Positions 26,030 to 34,853 of a stretch of 64,000 nt of DNA are shown here, one piece after another (the first letter of the stretch is position 1; every line of letters begins with the position of its first letter). Made by a program: the position numbers and the translations under genes. The DNA lies in assembly GCF_009759665.1 (NCBI RefSeq), contig NZ_WQNE01000001.1, positions 434,001 through 498,000 of the forward strand. Reading direction: 5' to 3'. A model generated the notes under the pieces. That model ran no database searches, was not told where the DNA came from, and saw only the letters and a program-made list of their open reading frames with translations. This DNA is from Bradyrhizobium cajani. GTDB lineage: Bacteria > Pseudomonadota > Alphaproteobacteria > Rhizobiales > Xanthobacteraceae.

Positions 26030-27856
26030 CTATTCGACGGTCACGGACTTGGCGAGATTGCGCGGCTGATCGACGTCGGTACCTCGGACCACCGCTGTGT
26101 GATACGCCAGCAGTTGCAGCGGCACGGCAAAAACCAGCGGCGTCACGATTTGCGGCATGTCTGGCAACTCCAGCACCGACCAGGCCCCGTCTGCCGCCAG
26201 CCCGGCGCCTCTCTGATCAGTCAGCAGGATGATGCGGCCCCCACGGGCGATCACCTCCTGCATGTTCGACATGGTCTTCTCGAACGTCGCGTCGTGCGGG
26301 GCGATCACGATCACGGGAAGATCCTTGTCGACCAGCGCGATCGGCCCATGCTTGAGTTCGCCGGCCGCATAGCCCTCAGCGTGGATGTAGGTTATCTCCT
26401 TGAGCTTGAGCGCCCCTTCCAGCGCAAGCGGATAGTTGGTGCCGCGGCCGATGAACAAGGCGTCGCGGGCCGGGGAGATCTTCCGCGCGAGCTGGCGAAT
26501 TTTCGGCTCCAGCTCGAGCGCGCGCATCATATGTCTTGGAATATCGCCGAGCGCCCGAACCAGGGACCGCTCGTCTTCTGCGTGAAGCACTCCCCGATCG
26601 CGGCCCGCTGCAATTGCAATGCAGGCCAGCGTTGCGAGCTGGCAGGTGAACGCCTTGGTGGAGGCGACCCCGATTTCCGGTCCCGCCAGCGTCGGCAATA
26701 CGATCTGGCTGGCCCGCGCCATCGTCGACGTCTGCACATTAACGACGGAAAGCACACGCTGTCCGTGGCTCGCGGCGAACTCCAGCGAGGCGAGCGTGTC
26801 GGCGGTCTCGCCGGACTGCGAGACGAAAATCGCCAGATTGCCCGCACCGAATGGCACGTCGCGATAGCGGAATTCGGACGCGATATCGAGTTCAACCGGC
26901 AGCCCGGCATACCGCTCGAACCAGTACCGCGCGATCATGCCCGCATAGAAGGCGGTCCCGCAGGCGGTGATCGAGACGCGGTCGATCTTGCGAAAGTCGA
27001 GATCCACGTTCTTCGGCAGCCTGATCGTGGCCTTGCGACAGTCGATATACTGCGTCAGCGTCTGCTCGACCACCTTCGGCTGCTCATGAATCTCTTTGGC
27101 CATGAAATGGCGATGTTCGCCCTTGTGAACGATCACGGCCGACCTGCCGATTTTGGACGACGCACGACGCAACGGCGCGCCATTCACGTCGAGAAACTCG
27201 ATCTGGTCTCGCGTCACGACGGCGAGATCGCCGTCCTCGAGGTAAGCGACAATGTCCGTCAGGGGTGCAAGCGCAATCGCATCCGAGCCAAGGAACATTT
27301 CGCCGCGCCCATAACCGACCGCAAGGGGCGAGCCCTTTCGGGCACCGATCAGGAGATTCTCGTGCCCCTCGAACAGGAAGGCGAGCGCGAACGTTCCGCT
27401 CAAGCGCGGGAGCACCTTGCGCACCGCCACGATCGGTTCGCATCCGTTCTTCCGCTCACGGCTAACGAGGTGCGCAACCACCTCCGAGTCGGTTTCCGTC
27501 GTGAAGTCGGCGCCAGCCGCCTTGAGCTCATCGCGCAACTCTCGATGGTTCTCGATGATTCCGTTGTGCACGACCGCAACGCCGCTAACCATGTGAGGAT
27601 GCGCATTGTTCTCATCCGGACGGCCATGCGTCGCCCACCGCGTATGCCCGATTCCGATCCGCCCCGAAAGCGGCTCCGAGACGAGCAGATTCCTGAGATT
27701 GGCGAGCTTTCCGACCGCGCGACGTCGGGTCAACGAGCCGTTTTCGAGAGTGGCAATTCCCGCGGAATCATATCCGCGATATTCGAGTCGTCTCAGCGCA
27801 TCCAAGAGAATAGCAGAGGCAGGACTCTGCCCGACGACACCAACAATTCCGCACAT
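26030..27856 (-). CDS. glmS: Glutamine-fructose-6-phosphate aminotransferase (isomerizing)
   Basis: 608 residues, the normal family length. It makes glucosamine-6-phosphate from fructose-6-phosphate and glutamine, the entry point to UDP-GlcNAc and amino-sugar polymers. The N-terminal class II glutaminase starts MCGIVGVVG with catalytic Cys after the Met is removed. Further family motifs are HTRWATHG, the SIS-domain pattern SQSGETADTLASLEFA and the C-terminal NLAKSVTVE. The start is fixed by the need for Cys2 and by GGAGACGG upstream; a longer frame to 28009 is not conserved in type. Placed at the edge of a polysaccharide region, it may be a dedicated copy beside a housekeeping glmS elsewhere. 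Confidence 0.95.
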   Translation of the reverse strand: MCGIVGVVGQSPASAILLDALRRLEYRGYDSAGIATLENGSLTRRRAVGKLANLRNLLVSEPLSGRIGIGHTRWATHGRPDENNAHPHMVSGVAVVHNGIIENHRELRDELKAAGADFTTETDSEVVAHLVSRERKNGCEPIVAVRKVLPRLSGTFALAFLFEGHENLLIGARKGSPLAVGYGRGEMFLGSDAIALAPLTDIVAYLEDGDLAVVTRDQIEFLDVNGAPLRRASSKIGRSAVIVHKGEHRHFMAKEIHEQPKVVEQTLTQYIDCRKATIRLPKNVDLDFRKIDRVSITACGTAFYAGMIARYWFERYAGLPVELDIASEFRYRDVPFGAGNLAIFVSQSGETADTLASLEFAASHGQRVLSVVNVQTSTMARASQIVLPTLAGPEIGVASTKAFTCQLATLACIAIAAGRDRGVLHAEDERSLVRALGDIPRHMMRALELEPKIRQLARKISPARDALFIGRGTNYPLALEGALKLKEITYIHAEGYAAGELKHGPIALVDKDLPVIVIAPHDATFEKTMSNMQEVIARGGRIILLTDQRGAGLAADGAWSVLELPDMPQIVTPLVFAVPLQLLAYHTAVVRGTDVDQPRNLAKSVTVE

Positions 27857-28101
27857 AGTCCGTCTCCGAGCATCTGCATACCAGTCGCGGGCCAGAATCA
27901 GCGCGTCACGCTTCCGAGGCCAGCTTCCTTTCGGCCGCCCGCACGCTCGTCGATATCGTTGACGGAACTGGCGGGCAGGATCGTGAGCTGCGAATTCTAA
28001 CACACACATCTGCCGATTGTATGATCATGACGGAGTAGACCTCATGCCGATATTCAGGACATCGCAGACGGAAGGCCGGCTCCAGCCAGGCCGCCCGCAG
28101 A

Positions 28102-29100
28102 TCAGCATCTCTCAAAGAGCCGTCCACTCGAGCCGCCAATGATCCGCTGGGTTTGCTCACCCGAGAGCTCGCTGGCGATGCGATTCAGCGGATGAAACGC
28201 CGGCGCCTGCGCCAAGCGAAGCAAGTTGAACGCAAGATGCTTCTTCCGAAACATCGAGAAAAGCGTCACTCCTGCCGAATTTGATGCAAGCGCATAATCC
28301 ACCACGAACGCGATAGCGATCTCGGAGAGATCGCCCCGGTATCCCAGCTCGTGAAGGTCATTCAGCACCCGTTGCCTTGCACCTATTCTCGCCACAAGTT
28401 CATCGACGTTCGAGAATGTTCCATACGTCACAAATGTCCTGCCCCGCTCAGCCTGCCTTGATCTGAGAACATTCGGCTCGAGCGGGTTGTTGGCAATCTG
28501 CAACAGCCGAAATGGCAATGATTGATCCAGGCCATCAATTCCCACTTGGTTGTTACCGGCAATCGAGATTGCGCGAGCCTTCCCGTCCTGGACGATGCGC
28601 TCAACCGCCCGGATGATGTCTTCGCGGACGATCTCTTCGCGAGTGGGGCGGTGGAGCGCTAGCACGTCGACGTAGTCCGTCCGAAGACGCCGCAAGCTGC
28701 TCTCGATGCCTGTCCTGATCAGCTCGGCTGAAAGCGGTACTTTGAACGGCTTTGGCTTCATTGTGGAGAGCCGCGGCTGAATTCCAGGAAACAGCGCAAG
28801 AGAAGCGCGTGCTATCGGCTTCAACACTCGCATGGCGGCGGCTGTCGTACTTGGGCGCATGCCAATCTTGGTGCAGATATAGACACTGCCGCGCCTGGCA
28901 GATGCGAATTGGCCGCAAATCGATTCTGCCATCCCATCCCCGTACGACGGCGCCACATCGTACCAGTTGATTCCGGAGTCGTATGCCCGCTCGAGCGCCT
29001 CGAGCCCGGCGCGCGCCCCAACGCGCCCTCCGAGAGACGCGCAGCCGAAGCCGATGCTTGATACGCACGCGCCCAGGGCTTCAACACAGACGGTCTTCAT
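28102..29100 (-). CDS. Aldo/keto reductase family oxidoreductase
   Basis: A 332-residue TIM-barrel NAD(P)H-dependent reductase. Family landmarks are GFGCASLGGRVG near the N-terminus, the catalytic Asp and Tyr in NWYDVAPSYGDG, Lys in CTKIG and His in VLALHRP, so the active-site tetrad is complete. Substrates could be a sugar or a ketone intermediate; nothing in the sequence decides. The ATG at 29100 is preferred because AAGG lies nine bases upstream, while the GTG at 29109 touches that site. It is leftward like glmS and lies about 245 bases upstream of it, with a promoter of its own probable. A role in precursor synthesis for the polysaccharide is possible but not shown. Confidence 0.88.
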   Translation of the reverse strand: MKTVCVEALGACVSSIGFGCASLGGRVGARAGLEALERAYDSGINWYDVAPSYGDGMAESICGQFASARRGSVYICTKIGMRPSTTAAAMRVLKPIARASLALFPGIQPRLSTMKPKPFKVPLSAELIRTGIESSLRRLRTDYVDVLALHRPTREEIVREDIIRAVERIVQDGKARAISIAGNNQVGIDGLDQSLPFRLLQIANNPLEPNVLRSRQAERGRTFVTYGTFSNVDELVARIGARQRVLNDLHELGYRGDLSEIAIAFVVDYALASNSAGVTLFSMFRKKHLAFNLLRLAQAPAFHPLNRIASELSGEQTQRIIGGSSGRLFERC

Positions 29101-29467
29101 CGTCGACACCCTTGATCTGGAGTATGTCGCCTGCGCTCACGTCACCGATGTCGATCGTTCGACCGCACGCACACCCAAGCCGGCCGTCGCTCGGTCAAGC
29201 CGGCCGCCGCACAAGTCTGCAGATCCGAGCGGCCTTATCCTCATGCAAATGGATGATGACCGGCTCGTTCGGACATTGTAGCCGTGCCCCTTCGAATCCG
29301 GGACAGTGGCAGCATGTGCGGAGTAGTCCGTTCGAGTGACCATTGGCTGCTAGCTCGGCTCGAGCGCCATCGTCAGGTCGGCAGAGTAACGGCTGGGTTG
29401 GGGGCCGCTTGCCGCGATCAATGATGGCTTCTTCGCCGTTCGAAAACCGACCTGACCTGGGAACCAA
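29101..29467. other. Divergent intergenic region, aldo/keto reductase / epimerase
   Basis: About 367 bases between divergent genes. The only structured element noticed is a short frame at 29243-29281 whose DNA and peptide resemble two other intergenic elements in this locus (listed separately). Promoters for both flanking genes are expected but no consensus boxes were clear. Confidence 0.5.
29243..29281 (+). other. Mini-ORF A of a three-member family (12-residue peptide)
   Basis: An ATG-to-TAG frame for MQMDDDRLVRTL. The first 23 bases (TCATGCAAATGGATGATGAC and on) closely match the element at 37731 and more loosely the one at 43839; each lies in an intergenic gap and reads the same way as the polysaccharide gene that follows. 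No good ribosome site precedes it, so it could be a DNA or RNA element instead of a translated peptide. Confidence 0.3.
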
Positions 29468-30475
29468 GTGTCATCGCATTCAAAACCAGCTGCCGACGAT
29501 GTTCTGGTGACGGGCGCCGCGGGCTTCATCGGCTTCCATACTGCACGCCGGCTGCTCGACGAGGGGCGCCGGGTCATCGGATTGGACAACCTCAACCGTT
29601 ACTACGACCCCGCCCTCAAGCATGCCCGTCTCGACATTCTGCGGCAGCATCCACGTTTCTCGTTCATCCAGATCGACCTTGGAGACCGGTCGGCTGTGGC
29701 GGGGCTGTTCGCGAAGCATCGTTTTGCGAGAGTAATCCATCTTGCCGCTCAGGCCGGTGTCCGGCATTCGATCGATCATCCGCACGCCTATGTCGACGCC
29801 AATGTCGCCGGGTTCCTGAATGTCCTGGAAGGATGCAGGCATCACGGCTGCGGCCATCTGATCTACGCGTCGTCGTCGTCCGTCTACGGCGCCAATACTG
29901 AGCTGCCTTTTTCGACGCGACATAGAACCGACTCGCCCATCAGCTTCTATGCCGCGACCAAGAAGGCCAACGAGCTGATGGCCCACTCCTACAGCCACCT
30001 GTATCGTGTCCCCGTCACCGGTCTCCGGTTCTTTACGATCTACGGCCCGTGGGGCCGACCCGACATGGCTATATTCCTGTTCGCTGACGCAATCGTCAAA
30101 GGCAAGCCGATCAAGCTCTTCAACCATGGCAGAATGCAGCGCGACTTCACCTACATCGATGACGTCACTCGCGTCATCTCGCGCCTGATCGATTGCGCCC
30201 CGGAAGGCAGGGCTGATGCGGCGGCCGCCCCGGCCAAACTCTACAATGTCGGCAATAACCGCCCCGAAGCGCTGATGCATGTGGTCAGCTTGCTCGAGAA
30301 AGAGCTCGGACGAACGGCCGATAAGGAGATGCTGCCCATGCAGCCCGGAGATGTTCCTGAAACCTTTGCCGACGTCGGCGATCTGATGCGAGACGCCGGC
30401 TTTTCGCCGTCCACCCCAATCGAAACGGGCGTACGCAACTTCGTCCGCTGGTATCGCGACCACTATGAGATATGA
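29468..30475 (+). CDS. NAD-dependent epimerase, UDP-glucuronate 4-epimerase-like
   Basis: A 335-residue extended short-chain dehydrogenase. Glycine motif TGAAGFIGFHTARRLL binds NAD; NLNRYYDPALK, HLAAQAGVRHS, the catalytic region (Ser in YASSSSVYG, Tyr and Lys in SFYAATKKANE) and FFTIYGPWGRPDMA are the pattern of UDP-glucuronate 4-epimerases (LpsL/Cap1J type), which make UDP-galacturonate for capsules and exopolysaccharides. The start is GTG, with GGGAA just upstream. It stands alone between the divergent reductase and a small DUF6894 gene. Substrate is inferred from the family only. Confidence 0.9.
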   Translation: MSSHSKPAADDVLVTGAAGFIGFHTARRLLDEGRRVIGLDNLNRYYDPALKHARLDILRQHPRFSFIQIDLGDRSAVAGLFAKHRFARVIHLAAQAGVRHSIDHPHAYVDANVAGFLNVLEGCRHHGCGHLIYASSSSVYGANTELPFSTRHRTDSPISFYAATKKANELMAHSYSHLYRVPVTGLRFFTIYGPWGRPDMAIFLFADAIVKGKPIKLFNHGRMQRDFTYIDDVTRVISRLIDCAPEGRADAAAAPAKLYNVGNNRPEALMHVVSLLEKELGRTADKEMLPMQPGDVPETFADVGDLMRDAGFSPSTPIETGVRNFVRWYRDHYEI

Positions 30476-30873
30476 CTGATGTAGTCGCTATCGAGGGCAA
30501 GCATCCAGAGCCCCCGCCTCGCGGGACTGATCAGAGCATCCGAGACCGCAACATCTGCGCGACGGACTGCGATAGGTGACCACGCCCGCTTGCGCAAAGA
30601 TCGCGGCCCCGGCGGGGGGCTAGGGCTTCGCAGGCCGGGGCCGCAACGCTGCGCCGAAGTGGGCTCCGTCGACGCATCACCATCGTAGTCATCGAGAAGC
30701 AACCGTTCATTCTGAATTGGTGATCATCCACGTCAACGTCGAGGTACCCATCCATGATGATGCATTCTCCGAAAATAGCAGCTTGCCAGGTGTCCCAATG
30801 TGGTGCGATGAGCCCATCTGATGCATAGGGCTCGCTGCAGTCGTCCGAGTGTTCGCGTTATCCGGGGACATCA
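30476..30873. other. Intergenic region with no recognisable feature
   Basis: About 400 bases after the epimerase gene. There is a GC-rich stretch near 30600-30650 with short complementary tracts but no convincing terminator hairpin followed by T's. Short frames on the minus strand have no ribosome site. Confidence 0.45.
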
Positions 30874-31110
30874 ATGCCGCGATATTTCTTTCACGTTCAC
30901 GATGGCGATTCAGTTCTCGACGACGTCGGGTTGGATCTCCCCGACATCTTCGCCGCGCGGACCGCAGCGATCGAACTGAGCGGTGAGATACTCAAGCACG
31001 ACCTGACGGTTTCGTTCGTGCCTCATGTCTTCTGGCAGGTCGAGGTCAGCGACAGCCCCAAACTCGGGGGACACTCGCTGTTCATTCTTCAGTTCTCCGT
31101 CGCAGGATAA
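30874..31110 (+). CDS. DUF6894-family small protein (78 aa)
   Basis: A 78-residue protein starting MPRYFFHVHDGDSVLDDVGL, the standard opening of DUF6894 proteins, which are abundant and often multi-copy in rhizobia. The pattern continues with LDLPDIFAARTAAIELSGE. Function unknown. It is a single gene convergent with the LuxR-type regulator; the gap of about 100 bases between them shows no clear terminator. Confidence 0.82.
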   Translation: MPRYFFHVHDGDSVLDDVGLDLPDIFAARTAAIELSGEILKHDLTVSFVPHVFWQVEVSDSPKLGGHSLFILQFSVAG

Positions 31111-31210
31111 CCGACGATTCCTCGCCGTGCCCGATGCGGAAGATGGGGTGTCCGCCCGCGCTTCGGCAAGATCGCCGCATGCTGCGCTGCGATCGACGCG
31201 AGCTGATGGC

Positions 31211-31903
31211 TTAGCGCTCGCTGGTTACCGAATCTGATCTGGCCTGCGTCGGCTTGTCCTGCGCTGAATTGGCGCGGTCATCGTGAGAGATGGCGAGGGC
31301 AGCAAGTGCCGTGCGATTGCCGACTTCGAGCTTTTGGAAAATGTTGTGGAGGTGCACCTTGATGGTGCCATCGGCAATATTCAGCCGGCGGCCAATTTCC
31401 TTGTTGGAGAGACCGCGAGACACGAGGCGCATGATCTGCCGCTCACGCTCCGTGAGTACCGCAAGTGCGGTTTCCGGATTCGTACTCTGCTCCCGAGATT
31501 GGGCCTGATCAGTCGGCGGACCCGGAACGACGGTCTCACCATCGGTAATCGCTCGCAAACATTGCACCAGGGCCTGGCCCGCCATCTCCCTCAGCAGAAC
31601 ACTGTGTCCCGCGGGAGCGGCCGACAGGACGAGATCGCAATCCTCGCTGGACACGAAGAACACCAAACGCGTCGAGTGACCTTCCGAGCCGCTGAACGAA
31701 TTGTTCAGCAACGCGGCAAGCTCCGGCATTGCCGCATCCACGACCGCTATGTCGGGCGCGAGGGCCAAAATTGACTTGATGCAGCTCGCAGCGTCGCCGC
31801 AGGATGCGACGATCTCAAAATCGGATTCTGAACCAAGTATGTTTGCGAGACCTTGCAAAACCACGGGGTGTCGGTCCGCAATAACCACAGTCGCACGACG
31901 CAT
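31211..31903 (-). CDS. LuxR/NarL-type response regulator
   Basis: 230 residues. A receiver domain at about residues 4-118 has the phosphoacceptor Asp in APDIAVVDAAMPE but only one of the two usual acidic pocket residues (ADRHP in place of ADDHP), and Arg (LLREMAG) where the conserved Lys normally lies. The LuxR-type helix-turn-helix domain has LTERERQIMRLVSRGLSNKE and IADGTIKVHLHNIFQKLEV. The ATG at 31903 has AGGAG at ideal spacing; a TTG at 31930 is rejected. It is divergent from another NarL-type gene across about 575 bases. No sensor kinase is nearby. It probably regulates polysaccharide genes, by position only. Confidence 0.9.
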   Translation of the reverse strand: MRRATVVIADRHPVVLQGLANILGSESDFEIVASCGDAASCIKSILALAPDIAVVDAAMPELAALLNNSFSGSEGHSTRLVFFVSSEDCDLVLSAAPAGHSVLLREMAGQALVQCLRAITDGETVVPGPPTDQAQSREQSTNPETALAVLTERERQIMRLVSRGLSNKEIGRRLNIADGTIKVHLHNIFQKLEVGNRTALAALAISHDDRANSAQDKPTQARSDSVTSER

Positions 31904-32478
31904 CGGGCGCTCCTGAATCTGCCGCCCCAACTCCGCCGAATGAAGCTACAGGCCCCAGCCATTGCCGCTTCGAAATAGATTGATCACCACGAACGTTCTA
32001 CGAAAACGAAAGTGCCACTCGGCGAAACAAAACACGTGAGGCAGTGACGGCACGAGTCTGATGCTTCAGATAATACACGAATTTGCGAGATCCAGAGGCC
32101 GTATGAAACCGGGGTCGGCCAGTCCGATCTCCTCCGGCAAGCAATTAACTAGTTGAGCTACTTGGTCATTCCGAAGCGTGGAGATGGAGCAAGGAGCTGG
32201 CGAAAGCCATTCTCATACGATCAACATTCGAAAGTTGAATCGCGATTCGCGCTCGCCCTCAGATGACTGCTCACAGCGGCAATCGGGCTTCATGAACCAG
32301 TTGGAAAACCCACGCAATCTATAACGAAAGGTATATAGGCACAATCGAAAAATCGAATCTAACCTTCAGAAAAGGCTAACAAACGCTTAACTTCTGTGAA
32401 TCGGAAGCTTCGGGTCTGTTGAGCTTTGTTCTTTTGTTCGTTTTCAAGTGGTGTCATTGCGTTAGTGCGGAGGGCGTT
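31904..32478. other. Long divergent intergenic region between two LuxR-type regulators
   Basis: About 575 bases without a convincing gene, AT-rich from about 32290 onwards. It should contain promoters for both regulators. At 32145-32156 it holds TTAACTAGTTGA, the exact reverse complement of a 12-mer at 22381-22392 upstream of the adhesin gene. Its length is more than two promoters need, so a small RNA or a long leader is possible, but I see no specific structure. Confidence 0.5.
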
Positions 32479-33282
32479 ATGAGGAGGCGACAATCTGCTA
32501 AAGTCGTTTTGATTGGACGAAATATTTTAGTGAGAGAGGGAATTTCACGAATACTGCGCGAGGCGGATTTCCACATCGCGATGTCAGCTTCGAGCGCTGA
32601 CGAATTACCAAGCGCATTGCAAGGCTGCAAGCTGTTATTCGTGATCGTCCACAATCCCGACGAGTTCGACCTCGCGGTGAAGCATATCGGATTTGTAAGG
32701 GAGCATTATCCAGCCGCCCGCGTGGCGATTGTATCTGACCACTACCGGCCTCATGAGATGATCTCGGCCTATAAGGCCGGAGCGAGTGGCTATTTCGTCG
32801 ACGTGAATTCGTGCGACGCTTTCGTCAAGTCCATAGAGCTCGTGACGATGGGCGAAACTGTGTTTCCACCCGCATTTCTGTCATTCGTGCTCGATGGCAG
32901 TTCCGATCGCGAGCCTCAATTGCAGCCGACGGGTGAGGAGAGATCGAGCCTCATCGTTACGGCTGAGGAGCGGATCGCCCCTCATCTATCGCCGCGAGAG
33001 CAGGCAATTCTCTCCTTTCTGATCGAGGGCAATTCCAACAAGAGCATTGCACGAAAGATCGATATTGCCGAAGCGACGGTGAAGGTTCACGTGAAGGCGA
33101 TCCTGCGCAAGATACGGGTCCAGAACAGGACGCAGGCCGCGATCTGGGGGATGAACAACGGATCACTTGTCAGGCCCTCCAATGGTCACGTGCTGTCACT
33201 GTCGATCGATCGGACGACTGCTCCTGGCCTGGCCCCACACGAGCCCGGACGTCACGAAGCCGGGGTCTCCGAAATGGAATAG
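32479..33282 (+). CDS. LuxR/NarL-type regulator with degenerate receiver domain
   Basis: 267 residues. The N-terminal half aligns in outline with a receiver domain (KVVLIGRNILVREGISRILR, then the SDHYRPHEMISAYKAGASGY region), but the acidic pair is replaced by GRN and the phosphoacceptor position reads VIVHNPDEF with no Asp in the expected place. It is therefore unlikely to be phosphorylated in the usual way. The C-terminal helix-turn-helix is intact (LSPREQAILSFLIEGNSNKS, then AEATVKVHVKAILRKI). A 40-residue polar tail follows. The ATG at 32479 has GGAGGG upstream; a longer frame from 32419 is not supported. Such regulators often answer to partner proteins or act constitutively. Confidence 0.88.
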   Translation: MRRRQSAKVVLIGRNILVREGISRILREADFHIAMSASSADELPSALQGCKLLFVIVHNPDEFDLAVKHIGFVREHYPAARVAIVSDHYRPHEMISAYKAGASGYFVDVNSCDAFVKSIELVTMGETVFPPAFLSFVLDGSSDREPQLQPTGEERSSLIVTAEERIAPHLSPREQAILSFLIEGNSNKSIARKIDIAEATVKVHVKAILRKIRVQNRTQAAIWGMNNGSLVRPSNGHVLSLSIDRTTAPGLAPHEPGRHEAGVSEME

Positions 33283-33586
33283 CTGGACAATCAGTTCGAC
33301 CCGCATCGAACTCTTGAGAAAGCACCGGGTGGCAGCCGCATTTTGCTGCGCAACGCCCCCGGTCCGAATGATCGGCAATCGAATATCTGAGCTTGCGCGA
33401 GGATCACAAGGTCCCACGAGGTGGTGTCCTGCATTCGGATGATGCGCGTTGAGACGTAACGGCTAAAAGACATCATCGCGACGTATCCTTGGTCGCTCCG
33501 GGAGCGTCATGACCGGCGGCCCCCTCGGGTCGGCCGCTTGCGCATTTGAACGATCCAAGCCCCTGCTTGCCATGGAGCATGAGACG
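33283..33586. other. Intergenic region, nothing recognised
   Basis: About 300 bases between the LuxR-type gene and the secreted propeller gene. No ribosome-site-supported frame, hairpin or repeat was seen. A promoter for the propeller gene is expected here. Confidence 0.4.
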
Positions 33587-34834
33587 ATGTCTCCGTCCGT
33601 CTGCATCAGAATTGGTTTGGCGGGAGTAGCGATGGTCGTGCTTGCGTTGGCAGGCATCGCTGCCGCACAGACGTTGGTCAAGGCGAAGCTTGCGACAGCC
33701 AGCCCCCTGGACTTGCCCGACTATCTCGTTCCGATCACCGACCCGGACACCGGCGCCACGATCGTCCGGATAACGACGCCGGGGCCGTTGGGCGCTGGCC
33801 TCGCCTGTCAACGAGCCTACTGCACCCACCGCTATTCGAGTGCACAGGCTTGGAATGCAGACCAAACTCTGCTTCTGATCGCCAATGGCTGCAACGGCCT
33901 CTGCTTTCTTGACGGAAAGACATACGCTCCGTTGTTCCGCCGCCAACGCGAGGACGAGTGCGAATGGCACCCGCGGGACCCCGAGCGCATGATCTGCGTG
34001 ATCGGGCGCAAGATCTCGCTCTGGACGCCGCGCACCAATGCCGAGGAGATCATGTTGACGGCCGAGGGCTATCGCGGCCTCCAGTTCGGACCGGGCAAGG
34101 GTAATCCCTCTCGGGACGGCAGGCGCATCGCCGTGCGAGGCACGCGTGCAGACGGCGCCGTCGTCGCATTCGCATTCGATCTGGCGAACCGGCAGAAGTT
34201 TCCGGATATCGAAGTGGGAAAACTGCCCGGACGAGACGGTGTATGCGAGATATCTCCCCTTGGTGGCTACATCAGATGCAGCCGATGGGTCGACGGAAAG
34301 GATGAGGCATTCATCTTCACCGTCGCCGGCGATCTGGTGCAGAGCTGGACCGAACATCATCGGCCAAGTCATGGCGACATGACCGTGGACGCGGACGGAC
34401 GCGAGGTCTACGTCGGAATCAGCAAAGCCGATCCCGACATATACCAGGTGATCAAGCGCCGGCTGGATGACGGCATGGTCACCGCCCTTGCTCCGCGGGG
34501 AGAGGCGTCACATGCGTCCACGCGCGCCATCGATCGGCCTGGCTGGGTCATCTTGAGTTATGGCGGCGATCCATCGGAGATTGCCCAGCTCCCCAAGTTT
34601 GCGCCCTTTGCCCGGGAGGTCATTGCTCTGCGAATTGACGGCAGTGGCGAGTTCCGGCGCATTGCGCACACGCGTAACGTCTCGCACAACTACTGGAGCG
34701 AAACCCACGCTTCGCCGTCTCCCGATGGATCGCAAATCATCTGGTCAAGCAATTGGGGCGTGCCGGGCGGCCCCGTGTTCGACTTTGTAACCCGTCTCGA
34801 TCACCTTGATCAGACCAGCGCCTTGTCCCGATGA
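33587..34834 (+). CDS. Secreted beta-propeller protein, TolB/oligogalacturonide-lyase-like
   Basis: 415 residues with a signal peptide (residues 1-27, ending GIAAAQT). The mature part shows repeated propeller blades: ITDPDTGATIVRITTPG at the start, and later ASPSPDGSQIIWSSNWGVPG, a His-containing blade like those of the oligogalacturonide lyase/TolB superfamily. Several His and Glu residues cluster in EHHRPSHGDM and SETHASPS, where lyases of that type bind metal. It could cut or bind an extracellular polysaccharide, or be only structural; neither is proven. The ATG at 33587 has GGAG eight bases upstream and begins the signal peptide. It ends 19 bases from the convergent glycosyltransferase gene. 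Confidence 0.75.
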   Translation: MSPSVCIRIGLAGVAMVVLALAGIAAAQTLVKAKLATASPLDLPDYLVPITDPDTGATIVRITTPGPLGAGLACQRAYCTHRYSSAQAWNADQTLLLIANGCNGLCFLDGKTYAPLFRRQREDECEWHPRDPERMICVIGRKISLWTPRTNAEEIMLTAEGYRGLQFGPGKGNPSRDGRRIAVRGTRADGAVVAFAFDLANRQKFPDIEVGKLPGRDGVCEISPLGGYIRCSRWVDGKDEAFIFTVAGDLVQSWTEHHRPSHGDMTVDADGREVYVGISKADPDIYQVIKRRLDDGMVTALAPRGEASHASTRAIDRPGWVILSYGGDPSEIAQLPKFAPFAREVIALRIDGSGEFRRIAHTRNVSHNYWSETHASPSPDGSQIIWSSNWGVPGGPVFDFVTRLDHLDQTSALSR

Positions 34835-34853
34835 CCGCCAGCGCCGACTCGCG

